A stretch of DNA of 42,339 nucleotides from CAYZFD01 sp964477735. GTDB lineage: Bacteria; Bacteroidota; Bacteroidia; Flavobacteriales; Flavobacteriaceae. The stretch spans positions 1 through 42,339 of the forward strand of contig CAYZFD010000010.1 of NCBI GenBank assembly GCA_964477735.1, read 5' to 3'. A program made the position numbers and the translations under genes. A model generated the notes under the pieces. That model did no database searches. It saw only the letters and a list, made by a program, of their open reading frames with translations, and was not told the origin of the DNA. How positions within the stretch are numbered: position 1 is the first letter of the stretch; the number at the start of each line of letters is the position of its first letter. This document shows, in pieces, positions 16,409-25,505 of this stretch.

Positions 16409-17233
16409 ATGGTAAAAATTACTGCTGCAGAAGTTAACAAACTAAGACAAACCACAGGTGCTGGTATGATGGATTGCAAAAAAGCATTGGTTGAGGCCAA
16501 TGGCGATTTTGAACTGGCCATTGAAAACTTAAGAAAGAAAGGTCAGAAAGTTGCCGCCAATCGTGCAGACCGCGATTCTTCTGAAGGTGCTGTGATTGCT
16601 AAAGTAAATGCCGAAAACACTAAAGGTGTGATTGTTTCGCTCAATTGTGAAACAGATTTCGTGGCCAAAAACGACACCTATGTCAATTTGGCAAACGATC
16701 TTGCCGAGTTGGCTTTGTCGTATGACAATTTAGAAGCATTTCATCAAGCATCCTACAAAGGGATGACCGTTGCCGAAAAACTCACCGAGCAAACAGGTGT
16801 GATTGGAGAAAAAATTGAAATTGGGGGCTTCGAAACTATCTCAGCTGATTTTGTTGGATCTTATATTCATGCTGGTAACAAAATCGCCACATTGGTTGGT
16901 CTATCAGCCGTTGTGAACAATGCCGAGGAAGTGGCCAAAAACGTAGCCATGCAGGCCGCAGCCATGAACCCTATAGCCTTGAATGAAGAAGGTGTTGATG
17001 CAGATACCGTTGCAAAAGAAATTGAAATTGCCAAAGATCAACTTCGTCAAGAAGGCAAACCTGAAGCTATGTTAGACAATATAGCCAAAGGAAAACTCAA
17101 TAGATTTTTTAAAGACAATACTCTTGTGAATCAAGACTACATCAAGGACAGCAAAATGAGTGTGGCTCAGTATGTCAAAACTGCAGACGCCAATCTTGTT
17201 GTGACTGGATTTAAGCGTGTAGCTTTGGTATAA
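16409..17233 (+). CDS. tsf: Elongation factor Ts
   Basis: EF-Ts regenerates EF-Tu-GTP. The 274-residue protein begins at MVKITAAEVNKLRQTTGAGMMDCKKAL, the conserved N-terminus that contacts EF-Tu. Later come CETDFVAKND (the core motif) and the HAGNKIATLVGL segment; it ends KTADANLVVTGFKRVAL. The frame stays open upstream to 16352, overlapping rpsB, but the ATG at 16409 matches the family start. A terminator follows at 17254-17280. Confidence 0.98.
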   Translation: MVKITAAEVNKLRQTTGAGMMDCKKALVEANGDFELAIENLRKKGQKVAANRADRDSSEGAVIAKVNAENTKGVIVSLNCETDFVAKNDTYVNLANDLAELALSYDNLEAFHQASYKGMTVAEKLTEQTGVIGEKIEIGGFETISADFVGSYIHAGNKIATLVGLSAVVNNAEEVAKNVAMQAAAMNPIALNEEGVDADTVAKEIEIAKDQLRQEGKPEAMLDNIAKGKLNRFFKDNTLVNQDYIKDSKMSVAQYVKTADANLVVTGFKRVALV

Positions 17234-17253
17234 CTCAATATTTATAAAAAACT

Positions 17254-17280
17254 AAAAACCTCCATTTTGGGGGTTTTTTT
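17254..17280 (+). terminator. Rho-independent terminator of the rplM-rpsI-rpsB-tsf operon
   Basis: AAAAACCTCC, loop ATTTT, then GGGGGTTTTTTT: a 10-bp stem (one G-U pair) with a T-run, 20 nt after the tsf stop. Confidence 0.88.
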
Positions 17281-17308
17281 ATACCTTGGCCTTACCAAAT
17301 CTTGATAG

Positions 17309-18727
17309 ATGAAAAGTTTTCTGATTTTAATATTTCTATTTTCAGGTGCTATACAAGCACAAAACCTTGTTGTTTTGGATAGCATTTCAAAAGAACCCAT
17401 CCCTTTGGTTAGCGTTTATGACGGCAAAACAGGCGTGATCACCAACGCCTCTGGCGCTTTTTATTGGCACAAAGCACAAGCTGATAGTATCACATTATCG
17501 TGTTTGGGCTATGCTTCCAAAAAGGTGGCCACTGCAAGCATACAAGACACGCTCTATATGCTGCCCAAAGCGGTAGCGCTATTGCCCGTCGTGGTGAGCA
17601 ACCGAACACTTTCGGCAGAAGAAATCATTGATAGCCTAAAAGCCAATACCAAAAAAAATGTTGATTTCGCCTTGTCCACAAGCGATGTATATCTGCATTA
17701 TATGGATATGAATGAAGTCCAAAAAATGGATATCGAAATTAAAAAATCAACCATTCCAGAACTAGACCAAAGTTTTGTTGACGAAATTTTGGAACAAGTT
17801 CCAAAGAAAGAAATAGACGAATATTTTTCCAAAAGCAAATGGTTAAGAGACAGTGGTGGGCTAAAACACCATAAACTTCAAGTGTTACAAGCGGCAAGGC
17901 TGCGCGACTCGCTATCGAATAAACGTTTCGACTCCATGGAAAAAACAATTGGTGGTATTCTTAAAAAAAGAGTGAAAAAAGACTCCTATTTTAAGGTCAA
18001 ATCCGGACCGCTAATTAGTATTAAAATGGACAATCCAACACAAGAAGTGGACACAGTGGAGCAAGAAAAAAGAAAATTAACTCCAAAACAATATGCTTCA
18101 AACCAACTTGGCACTTTGCAACGCTTGGCAACCAAAAACCTGTTTGCTGAAAAGAATTGGGTGTTGCCGTTTTTAGCCAATCCCAACAAATACCGTTTTT
18201 CCAACGAAGGGGTTGTATATGATTTGAGTGTGGCTGTCTATAAAATTCGGTTTAGCTCCAGAAAGAAAAAAGACTACAACGGCTACCTTTTGGTGGATGT
18301 AGAAGATTTTGGCGTGCATAAGATCGTATATCAAAATAACAAACACCAAAGTAGAATAAAACTGTTTGGACTATTCTATGAAGAACGCCTCAACAACAGA
18401 ACCTATACGTTTGTGAAAAACCATATGGGAAAATACACCCTATATCATATTTACGAAGAAAACCAGCAACAAATGGGCGTGAAAAGACCCATAAAAATCA
18501 TTGAGAAAAACAAAGTAGTAAAGGGTAGAAATAGGCAAAATGTTTTGGCTATGGATTTCAATGCAGCTGTTAAAGAAATCTATCAAAAAAGCATTTATTT
18601 TAATGCCTTTACGCCAATTTCTAAACAGGAATTTGATACCTTTAGACTGGAACACAGCATACTTCCAAAAGATTTTTTTAGCAAAAAAGAACTAAAAAAG
18701 TACCTACCCAGCTTTCCTATTCAATAA
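17309..18727 (+). CDS. Exported protein with CarboxypepD_reg-like domain, function unknown
   Basis: A 472-residue protein. Residues 1-17 form a signal peptide (MKSFLILIFLFSGAIQA). Residues 18 to about 95 look like the beta-sandwich CarboxypepD_reg-like domain common in Bacteroidota envelope proteins (DSISKEPIPLVSVYDGKTGVITNASGAFYW in pieces, then SITLSCLGYASKKV). The remainder (about 100-472) is lysine- and aromatic-rich with strand-like segments (YLLVDVEDFGVHKIVYQ) and no motif I recognise. It carries no TonB plug or barrel end, so it is not a SusC/TonB receptor. It lies between tsf and pyrH after the tsf terminator and breaks the classical rpsB-tsf-pyrH-frr order. A weak -7 box (TACCTTGG, 17282) precedes it. 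The exported location is likely; the role is unknown. Confidence 0.75.
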   Translation: MKSFLILIFLFSGAIQAQNLVVLDSISKEPIPLVSVYDGKTGVITNASGAFYWHKAQADSITLSCLGYASKKVATASIQDTLYMLPKAVALLPVVVSNRTLSAEEIIDSLKANTKKNVDFALSTSDVYLHYMDMNEVQKMDIEIKKSTIPELDQSFVDEILEQVPKKEIDEYFSKSKWLRDSGGLKHHKLQVLQAARLRDSLSNKRFDSMEKTIGGILKKRVKKDSYFKVKSGPLISIKMDNPTQEVDTVEQEKRKLTPKQYASNQLGTLQRLATKNLFAEKNWVLPFLANPNKYRFSNEGVVYDLSVAVYKIRFSSRKKKDYNGYLLVDVEDFGVHKIVYQNNKHQSRIKLFGLFYEERLNNRTYTFVKNHMGKYTLYHIYEENQQQMGVKRPIKIIEKNKVVKGRNRQNVLAMDFNAAVKEIYQKSIYFNAFTPISKQEFDTFRLEHSILPKDFFSKKELKKYLPSFPIQ

Positions 18728-18775
18728 ATAAAAACATCTTCAGTCGAGGCATCGATAAAATCAGCGTTAAGTTAT

Positions 18776-18783
18776 TATATTTG
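18776..18783 (+). promoter_or_regulatory. Putative -7 box of pyrH-frr
   Basis: TATATTTG matches TAnnTTTG exactly, 20 nt before the pyrH ATG. No TTG at -33. Confidence 0.5.
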
Positions 18784-18803
18784 CATCACAACACTTTTAT
18801 GGG

Positions 18804-19511
18804 ATGCATTACAAACGGATACTTCTAAAACTGAGTGGAGAGGCACTCATGGGAGAGCGCTCCTATGGCATTGACCCCAAAAGACTTGCCGAATTTGCTG
18901 AAGAAATTAAGGCTGTAGTCGATGAAGGCGTTGAGCTCGCCATTGTTATTGGAGGGGGAAACATCTTTAGAGGGATGGCAGGTGCCAGCAACGGAATGGA
19001 TCGGGTGCAAGCCGACTATGTGGGCATGCTGGCCACCATTATGAATGGTCTTTCCTTGCAAAGCGCCTTAGAAGAAACTGGCATCCAAACCAGACTTCAA
19101 ACTGCACTAAAAATCGAGGCCATTGCAGAACCCTACATTAAAAGAAAAGCCGTGAGGCACCTCGAAAAAGGGCGGGTTGTTATTTTCGGTTCAGGAACTG
19201 GAAATCCATTTTTCACAACCGATTCTGCTGCAGTTTTAAGAGCCATTGAAATTGGCGCCGAAGTGATCTTAAAAGGCACTCGTGTTGACGGCATATACAA
19301 TGCAGACCCCGAAAAAGACAAAGCCGCTGTTAAATTTGACAATCTTTCATTTAACGAAGTGTTGAGCAAGGGGCTAAAGGTGATGGACAGCACTGCATTT
19401 ACCCTAAGCCAAGAAAACAAACTTCCCATTATCGTATTTGATATGAATACCAAAGGAAATTTGATGCGTATTGTGAAAGGAGAAAAAATTGGAACAATCG
19501 TCAATCTTTAA
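18804..19511 (+). CDS. pyrH: Uridylate kinase (UMP kinase)
   Basis: PyrH phosphorylates UMP to UDP in pyrimidine nucleotide synthesis and belongs to the amino-acid-kinase fold. In the 235-residue protein I see RILLKLSGEALMG at the N-terminus, VIGGGNIFRG (about 49-58), the hexamer-type D-R-V-Q-A-D-Y-VGMLATIMN region (about 68-82), FGSGTGNPFFTTDSAAVLRA and KGTRVDGIYNADPEKD. Frr begins 11 nt later, so the two form one operon. Confidence 0.98.
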   Translation: MHYKRILLKLSGEALMGERSYGIDPKRLAEFAEEIKAVVDEGVELAIVIGGGNIFRGMAGASNGMDRVQADYVGMLATIMNGLSLQSALEETGIQTRLQTALKIEAIAEPYIKRKAVRHLEKGRVVIFGSGTGNPFFTTDSAAVLRAIEIGAEVILKGTRVDGIYNADPEKDKAAVKFDNLSFNEVLSKGLKVMDSTAFTLSQENKLPIIVFDMNTKGNLMRIVKGEKIGTIVNL

Positions 19512-19522
19512 AACGATCCACT

Positions 19523-20074
19523 ATGGAAGAGTTAGCGTTTATTTTTGATACGGCAGAAGAAGCCATGCAAAAAGCCATAAAACACCTAGAAAAAGAACTT
19601 CTAAACATAAGGGCTGGAAAAGCCAACCCAACAATGTTGTCATCAGTAAAAGTAGATTATTATGGGGCCGCTACCCCACTCAGTCAAGTGGCCAACATAA
19701 ATACTCCCGACGGCCAAACTTTGACCGTTCAACCCTGGGAGAAATCTTTACTTCAAGAAATTGAACGTGCCATCATGATCGCCAATCTGGGTTTTAACCC
19801 CACCAATAACGGAGAATCAGTGATCATTAACATTCCACCACTAACCGAAGAACGTCGCCGCGATTTAGTGAAAATGGCTAAAGTGGAAATCGAAAATGCC
19901 AAAGTGAGCATTCGTGCCGCAAGAAAAGAAGCCAACAACGATGTCAAAAAAGTAGATTGTTCAGACGACGCCAAGAAAAATAGCGAAATCGATATTCAAA
20001 CCCTTACAGATCAATATATCGTAAAGATTGATGCCATTTATGTGCAAAAAGAAAAAGAAATCATGACCGTTTGA
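19523..20074 (+). CDS. frr: Ribosome-recycling factor
   Basis: RRF splits post-termination ribosomes together with EF-G. The 183-residue length is typical, with LLNIRAGKANPTMLSSVKVDYYG, PLSQVANINTPDGQTLTVQPWEKS, GFNPTNNGESVIINIPPLTEERRRDLVK (all shown in pieces) and the coiled-coil domain I at both ends. It sits directly behind pyrH. Confidence 0.98.
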   Translation: MEELAFIFDTAEEAMQKAIKHLEKELLNIRAGKANPTMLSSVKVDYYGAATPLSQVANINTPDGQTLTVQPWEKSLLQEIERAIMIANLGFNPTNNGESVIINIPPLTEERRRDLVKMAKVEIENAKVSIRAARKEANNDVKKVDCSDDAKKNSEIDIQTLTDQYIVKIDAIYVQKEKEIMTV

Positions 20075-20099
20075 TGATCCTTTTTCTTGGAGAGTTCCC

Positions 20100-20107
20100 T
20101 AACTTTG
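20100..20107 (+). promoter_or_regulatory. Putative -7 box of the MMPL transporter gene
   Basis: TAACTTTG matches TAnnTTTG exactly, 17 nt before the ATG at 20125. Confidence 0.45.
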
Positions 20108-20124
20108 AGCCCTGAAAAAATGCT

Positions 20125-22509
20125 ATGATAAAGTGGTTCAACACACAATTTTGGTCTTCCGTTTCTAGATTGATTCTTAGAAACCGTGTGCTTCTACTAC
20201 TTTTTTTACTCACTGCCACAATTTTCTTGAGTTTTCAGTGGAAACACATGCGTTTCAGTTTCACCGAGGCCAATCTACTCCCCGATGATCACGCCTTTAA
20301 TATTGAATATCAAAAGTTTGTAGATATTTTTGGAGATGAAGGCAATTTAATGGTTTTGGCCATTAAAGATTCGGCACTATTTACCCCCAACAATTTAAAG
20401 GCGTGGAACGCCCTAGCAGATTCAATTGGAAAAGCGCCCCAGGTTGCCTATACACTGTCAATAGGAAACTTGCAACAGTTGCAAAAAAACAATAGGTTGA
20501 AACGCTTTGAGCTCGCCCCCATCCCCAACCAAAAACCGCAAACCCCTGATGAAGTTAAAAAACTTAAGCAAACCTTGTTTTATGAACTTCCGGTCTATGA
20601 TCACTTACTTTTCAATAGCGAAACTCAAACAGTACAAACTGTAGTTTCTCTCGATCAAAAAGACATCAACACAATAGGGCGAAAACTCTTTGTTTACGAC
20701 CTGTTAATTCCTATGGTTGATCGGTTTGAAGAAGAAACAGGCTTAGATGTAAGAATTTCTGGTATGCCCTACATCAGAACCCTCAATGCGCAAAACATTG
20801 TTGACGAAATTGAAATTTTTGTGGTTGTGGGAATGCTGGTAACCATCCTAATTTTCTTTTTATTTTTTAGATCCTTTAGGGCCACACTAATTTCTTTTAT
20901 TGTAGTCACGGTGGGGGTCATGTGGGCTTTTGGGGTATTGGGATTGTTGGGTTATGAAATCACTGTTTTAACGGCCCTCATTCCACCCATTATAATTGTG
21001 ATTGGCGTGCCAAACTGTATTTTTCTGATCAACAAATATCAGCACGAAGTCAAAAAACATGGCAACCAAGCGCGCTCCCTGCAACGGGTTATATCCAAAA
21101 TTGGAAACGCTACCTTAATGACCAACCTCACTACGGCTTCTGGTTTTGCAACCTTTATGCTCACCAACAGTCAGTTGCTCAAAGAATTTGGACTTGTAGC
21201 CTCCATAAATATTATGCTGGTTTTTACAATTTCCCTTCTGCTAATTCCCATACTTTACAGCTACATGCCTTTGCCAAAAGGGAAACATCTGGAACACCTC
21301 AACAGAAAATGGATGGGTAAATTGGTGCGTTGGATGGAAGGCCTGGTGCGACATCAAAGAATCGCTGTTTACATTAGTGCAATCATCGCCCTTGCTGTTA
21401 GCATTATAGGAATTTATCAGATCCGATTATCGGGGAGTATGATAGAAGACATGCCTCAAAAAACAACATTTTTTAAAGACATTCGGTTTTTTGAAAAAGA
21501 GTTCAATGGGGTCATGCCCATTGAAATCATGGTGGATACTCGACGAAAAAACGGCGTACTTAAATTGGCTACACTTCGAAGATTAGAACGACTAGATCAG
21601 CACATTAGAGAAGTCCCCGAACTTTCAGATCCTGTTTCGGTGGTGAACACTGTCAAATATGTAAAACAAGCTTTTTACAATGGCAATCCAAACTACTTTC
21701 AGTTACCCTCTACTCAGGAAAACAGTTTCATTTTAGAATATGCCAAAAACTCTGATTCTGCTCTTGGTAGCATGAAAAATTTGGTAGATTCTACCGGACA
21801 ATTTGCCAGAATCACCACGAGACTTAAAGACGTGTCTATCGAAAAAATGGAAAGAATAGAACAAGATCTTTGGCAGGTAGTCAATAAAGAATTTCCCAAC
21901 GATCGCTATAGCGTTAACATCACAGGAAAAGCATTAGGCTACATGAAAGGCACTCATTTTTTGGTTAAAAACTTAGTGGTATCATTAGGGCTGGCCATAT
22001 TACTTATTGCACTTTTTATGGCCTATCTTTTCAGGTCGTTTCGTATGATTCTCGTTTCACTAATTCCCAACATTCTTCCCTTAATTATCACTGCTGGCAT
22101 GATGGGATTTTTGGGAATCCCCATTAAGCCTTCAACGATTTTGGTTTTTAGTATTGCCTTTGGCATTTCAGTCGATGACACCATACATTTTTTAGTGAAG
22201 TATCGACAAGAACTCCAAGTACACAAATGGCGTATAGCACCATCGGTCTATTCGGCTTTAAAAGAAACAGGCATTAGCATGTTCTACACCTCAATTGTAT
22301 TGTTTTTTGGATTTTCAGTCTTTATGATTTCAGGCTTTGGAGGCACAGTTGCGCTTGGCGGCCTTGTGTCCATCACCCTGTTGTTTGCCATGCTGGCCAA
22401 CCTTATATTACTTCCTTCACTTCTGATTTCACTCGAAAAAAACATAAGCAACAAACGTGTACTCAAAAAGCCAACCATAGATATCATTCCACCCGACTCT
22501 AATGACTAG
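20125..22509 (+). CDS. RND/MMPL-family membrane transporter
   Basis: A 794-residue protein with the internally duplicated RND layout: one N-terminal membrane helix (about 15-35), a large periplasmic loop, a block of five helices (about 230-390), a helix near 415, a second periplasmic loop and a second block of five helices (about 615-770). The second block contains the signature FGISVDDTIHFLVKY (about 676-690), with acidic residues typical of proton-coupled RND proteins. It has half-loops like MmpL and hopanoid/lipid exporters rather than the long AcrB type. No adaptor or outer-membrane partner gene is nearby, which fits a lipid-exporting or stand-alone member. Substrate unknown. Confidence 0.88.
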   Translation: MIKWFNTQFWSSVSRLILRNRVLLLLFLLTATIFLSFQWKHMRFSFTEANLLPDDHAFNIEYQKFVDIFGDEGNLMVLAIKDSALFTPNNLKAWNALADSIGKAPQVAYTLSIGNLQQLQKNNRLKRFELAPIPNQKPQTPDEVKKLKQTLFYELPVYDHLLFNSETQTVQTVVSLDQKDINTIGRKLFVYDLLIPMVDRFEEETGLDVRISGMPYIRTLNAQNIVDEIEIFVVVGMLVTILIFFLFFRSFRATLISFIVVTVGVMWAFGVLGLLGYEITVLTALIPPIIIVIGVPNCIFLINKYQHEVKKHGNQARSLQRVISKIGNATLMTNLTTASGFATFMLTNSQLLKEFGLVASINIMLVFTISLLLIPILYSYMPLPKGKHLEHLNRKWMGKLVRWMEGLVRHQRIAVYISAIIALAVSIIGIYQIRLSGSMIEDMPQKTTFFKDIRFFEKEFNGVMPIEIMVDTRRKNGVLKLATLRRLERLDQHIREVPELSDPVSVVNTVKYVKQAFYNGNPNYFQLPSTQENSFILEYAKNSDSALGSMKNLVDSTGQFARITTRLKDVSIEKMERIEQDLWQVVNKEFPNDRYSVNITGKALGYMKGTHFLVKNLVVSLGLAILLIALFMAYLFRSFRMILVSLIPNILPLIITAGMMGFLGIPIKPSTILVFSIAFGISVDDTIHFLVKYRQELQVHKWRIAPSVYSALKETGISMFYTSIVLFFGFSVFMISGFGGTVALGGLVSITLLFAMLANLILLPSLLISLEKNISNKRVLKKPTIDIIPPDSND

Positions 22510-22528
22510 CCATACTACACAAAAACCT

Positions 22529-22536
22529 TATCTTTG
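22529..22536 (+). promoter_or_regulatory. Putative -7 box of asnS
   Basis: TATCTTTG matches TAnnTTTG exactly, 23 nt before the asnS ATG. The -33 region has no clear TTG. Confidence 0.5.
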
Positions 22537-22559
22537 CCGGCAAATAATTAGTCAATAAG

Positions 22560-23993
22560 ATGCAGGCCACACAGGTTAAAGATTTACTTAAAGGAAAACT
22601 TTTATTACAAGAAATAACGCTCAAAGGTTGGGTGCGCACTTTTCGTGCCAATCGCTTTATCGCCATCAATGATGGTTCTTGTTTAGAGAACATTCAGTGT
22701 GTGGTAGCATTTGAAAAAACAGACCCTGCTTTACTAAAACGCATTACGACTGGAGCTGCTCTAAAAATACAGGGACAACTCATTGCCAGTCAAGGGTCTG
22801 GGCAAAGCGTTGAAATGCAGGTAGAAAAAATTGAAATATTGGGTGATGCTGACCCAGACAACTACCCCATTCAACCCAAAAAACACTCCATGGAGTTCTT
22901 GCGTGAAAAGGCTCATTTAAGAGTACGAACCAATACTTTTGGCGCTGTGATGCGCTTGCGCTCCGCCCTGTCATTTGCCATACATCAATATTTTAAAGAA
23001 AAAGGGTTTTTATATGTACACACACCAATAATCACCGGAAGTGATGCCGAAGGTGCTGGCGAAATGTTCAGGGTCACAACCTTAAACGCTCAAAATCCAC
23101 CCCAAACCGAAACTGGGACTGTAGATTTCAAAGAAGATTTTTTTGGAAAAGAAACAAACCTCACCGTTTCGGGTCAACTGGAAGCCGAAGCCTATGCAAT
23201 GGCCCTCGGAAAAGTATATACTTTTGGACCTACTTTCCGGGCCGAAAACTCAAACACCTCTCGTCATTTGGCCGAATTCTGGATGATTGAACCCGAAGTG
23301 GCTTTCAACGAGCTGGATCAAAATATGGATTTGGCTGAGGATTTCATAAAATATGTTTTGCGCTACGTCCTTGAAAACCACCAAAGTGATTTGGCCTTCC
23401 TTGACAAAAGATTGCAAGATGAAGAAAAGACAAAACCTCAGGCCGAACGCAGCAATATGGGGCTCATTGAACGGCTAGAGTTTGTCACCAAAAACCAATT
23501 TGTTAGAGTTTCATATACCGAAGCCATCGATATTTTAATGGCCTCGAAACCCAATAAAAAGAAACGCTTTAACTACATCATAGAGGCTTGGGGTGCCGAT
23601 CTTCAAAGCGAACACGAGCGTTATTTGGTTGAAAAACATTTTAAATGTCCTGTAATCCTTTTTGACTATCCGGCCAAAATAAAAGCTTTTTATATGCGCA
23701 TGAACGAAGACGGAAAAACAGTACGCGCCATGGATATTTTGTTTCCAGGAATTGGAGAAATTGTAGGCGGTTCACAACGTGAAGAGCGCCTCGAAGTGCT
23801 ACAAGAACGCATTCAGGCCATGGGTATCGACCCAAAAGAACTTTGGTGGTATCTCGATCTTCGCAAGTTTGGCACAGCGCCCCATAGCGGATTTGGCTTA
23901 GGATTTGAAAGGTTGGTACTTTTTGCCACAGGAATGAGCAACATCCGAGATGTGATTCCATTTCCAAGAACACCACTCAATGCAGAGTTTTAG
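22560..23993 (+). CDS. asnS: Asparaginyl-tRNA synthetase
   Basis: A class IIb synthetase charging tRNA-Asn. The 477-residue protein has an N-terminal OB-fold (VKDLLKGK..ITLKGWVRTFRANR to about 105) and a class II core. That core has motif 1 around RLRSALSFAIHQYFKEKGF, ITGSDAEGAGEMFRVTT (the Asn-type motif), motif 2 FRAENSNTSRHLAEFWMIEPE and motif 3 GFGLGFERLVLFATG near the C-terminus. The glycine-rich ending and the ENSNTSRHLAEF signature favour AsnRS over AspRS. Confidence 0.97.
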   Translation: MQATQVKDLLKGKLLLQEITLKGWVRTFRANRFIAINDGSCLENIQCVVAFEKTDPALLKRITTGAALKIQGQLIASQGSGQSVEMQVEKIEILGDADPDNYPIQPKKHSMEFLREKAHLRVRTNTFGAVMRLRSALSFAIHQYFKEKGFLYVHTPIITGSDAEGAGEMFRVTTLNAQNPPQTETGTVDFKEDFFGKETNLTVSGQLEAEAYAMALGKVYTFGPTFRAENSNTSRHLAEFWMIEPEVAFNELDQNMDLAEDFIKYVLRYVLENHQSDLAFLDKRLQDEEKTKPQAERSNMGLIERLEFVTKNQFVRVSYTEAIDILMASKPNKKKRFNYIIEAWGADLQSEHERYLVEKHFKCPVILFDYPAKIKAFYMRMNEDGKTVRAMDILFPGIGEIVGGSQREERLEVLQERIQAMGIDPKELWWYLDLRKFGTAPHSGFGLGFERLVLFATGMSNIRDVIPFPRTPLNAEF

Positions 23994-24056
23994 AATTCGA
24001 TTTCAAAAAGAATATTTGCAGGTTTTTTGTACTTTTAATGCACCCAAGATCAACAT

Positions 24057-25505
24057 ATGCTAAAGCAGCAACTCAAACTCAAACTGTCACAAAAACTTTC
24101 GCCTCAGCAAATTCAATTGATGAAGCTGATTCAACTGCCAACACTTGAGTTTGAACAAAGACTTCAACAAGAAATCGAAGAAAACCCCGCGCTAGAAAAA
24201 GGAAAAGAGTCCGAAGATCAACTCGACAATTTTGAAGATGACAGTCCAAACGACTCCGAAACCATCGAAGCTGAAGACATTAATATAGATGAATATTTAA
24301 GCGATGATGAAATTCCTGACTATCGCCTACAGGCCAACAATCGCAGTCAAGATGACGAAGATCGAAACACCCCCTACGCTGCTGGAACAAGCTTTCATCA
24401 ACATCTACAATCACAGCTAGACACCTTTACTTTAGAAGCACACCAAGAAGAAATTGCTGCTTATTTAGTGGGAAGTGTTGATGATGCAGGTTACCTACGT
24501 CGTGCGATTGAAGATATTGTGGATGATCTTGCTTTTACTCAAAATTTAAACACTACAGTTGAAGAAGTTACGCAAGTATTAAAGGTTGTTCAACTCCTCG
24601 ACCCTCCTGGTGTTGGTGCCCGAAACCTTCAGGAATGTTTGCTCATTCAGCTCCAGCAAAAAGAAAAAACTGATGCCGTAGAAAACACGATAAAAGTCCT
24701 TGAAAAAGGTTTTGAAGCGTTCAGTAAACGCCACTTCGAAAAACTAAGTACACGCTTCAACCTCAGCGAACAGGCACTTAAAGAAGTCTTGAAAGAGGTT
24801 GAAAAACTCAACCCAAAACCTGGCGCTGCATTCTCAGGACATCTAAAAGCCAATAGTCAAGTCACCCCCGATTTCACCATTCAAATTATTGATGGAAATT
24901 TAGAATTAACGCTTAACGGACGAAACGCCCCAGAACTTCATGTTTCGAGAGAATACACCAACCTTCTAGAAGGCTATAAAGCATCAAAAGAAAAAGAAAA
25001 ATCACAACAAGAAGCCGTGCTATTCATTAAGCAAAAGCTTGACGCCGCCAAATGGTTTATTGACGCCATTCAACAAAGAAATCAAACGCTTTTTGCCACC
25101 ATGCAAGCCATCATGAATTTTCAGCAAGCCTATTTTTTATCGGGCGACGAGCACGACCTAAAACCCATGATACTGAAAGATATTGCAGACATTGTTCAGA
25201 TGGATATTTCAACCATTTCAAGGGTAGCCAATAGCAAATATGTCGATACGCCCTACGGCACAAAATTGGTGAAATCGTTTTTTTCTGAAGGTATGACAAC
25301 CGATGAAGGCGTAGATGTTTCGACCATCGAAATTAAAAAAACCCTTGAAACACTTTTAGAAAATGAGAATAAAAAAAAGCCCCTCACAGATCAGGAATTG
25401 GCAAAAATTCTGAATAATAAAGGGTATCCAATCGCACGCCGCACAGTGGCCAAATACAGAGAGCTCATTGGGGCACCCGTAGCTCGATTACGTAAGCAGT
25501 TATGA
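24057..25505 (+). CDS. rpoN: RNA polymerase sigma-54 factor
   Basis: RpoN directs polymerase to -24/-12 promoters and needs an AAA+ activator. The 482-residue protein has region I (1 to about 50: a glutamine-rich start with LKLSQKLSPQQIQLMKLIQLPTLEFEQRLQQEIEENPALE in pieces), an acidic region II (about 55-110), a core-binding domain and the C-terminal DNA-binding part. That part has a helix-turn-helix (KDIADIVQMDISTISRVANSKY) and the RpoN box ARRTVAKYR, ending RLRKQL. Its end overlaps the convergent threonine dehydrogenase gene by 6 nt. No activator gene lies in this window. Confidence 0.97.
   Translation: MLKQQLKLKLSQKLSPQQIQLMKLIQLPTLEFEQRLQQEIEENPALEKGKESEDQLDNFEDDSPNDSETIEAEDINIDEYLSDDEIPDYRLQANNRSQDDEDRNTPYAAGTSFHQHLQSQLDTFTLEAHQEEIAAYLVGSVDDAGYLRRAIEDIVDDLAFTQNLNTTVEEVTQVLKVVQLLDPPGVGARNLQECLLIQLQQKEKTDAVENTIKVLEKGFEAFSKRHFEKLSTRFNLSEQALKEVLKEVEKLNPKPGAAFSGHLKANSQVTPDFTIQIIDGNLELTLNGRNAPELHVSREYTNLLEGYKASKEKEKSQQEAVLFIKQKLDAAKWFIDAIQQRNQTLFATMQAIMNFQQAYFLSGDEHDLKPMILKDIADIVQMDISTISRVANSKYVDTPYGTKLVKSFFSEGMTTDEGVDVSTIEIKKTLETLLENENKKKPLTDQELAKILNNKGYPIARRTVAKYRELIGAPVARLRKQL

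Noticed and set aside
18100..18125. TGGCAC followed by TTGCA inside the exported protein gene as a sigma-54 promoter
   Set aside because: The spacing between the two halves is one base rather than five, and it lies within coding sequence.
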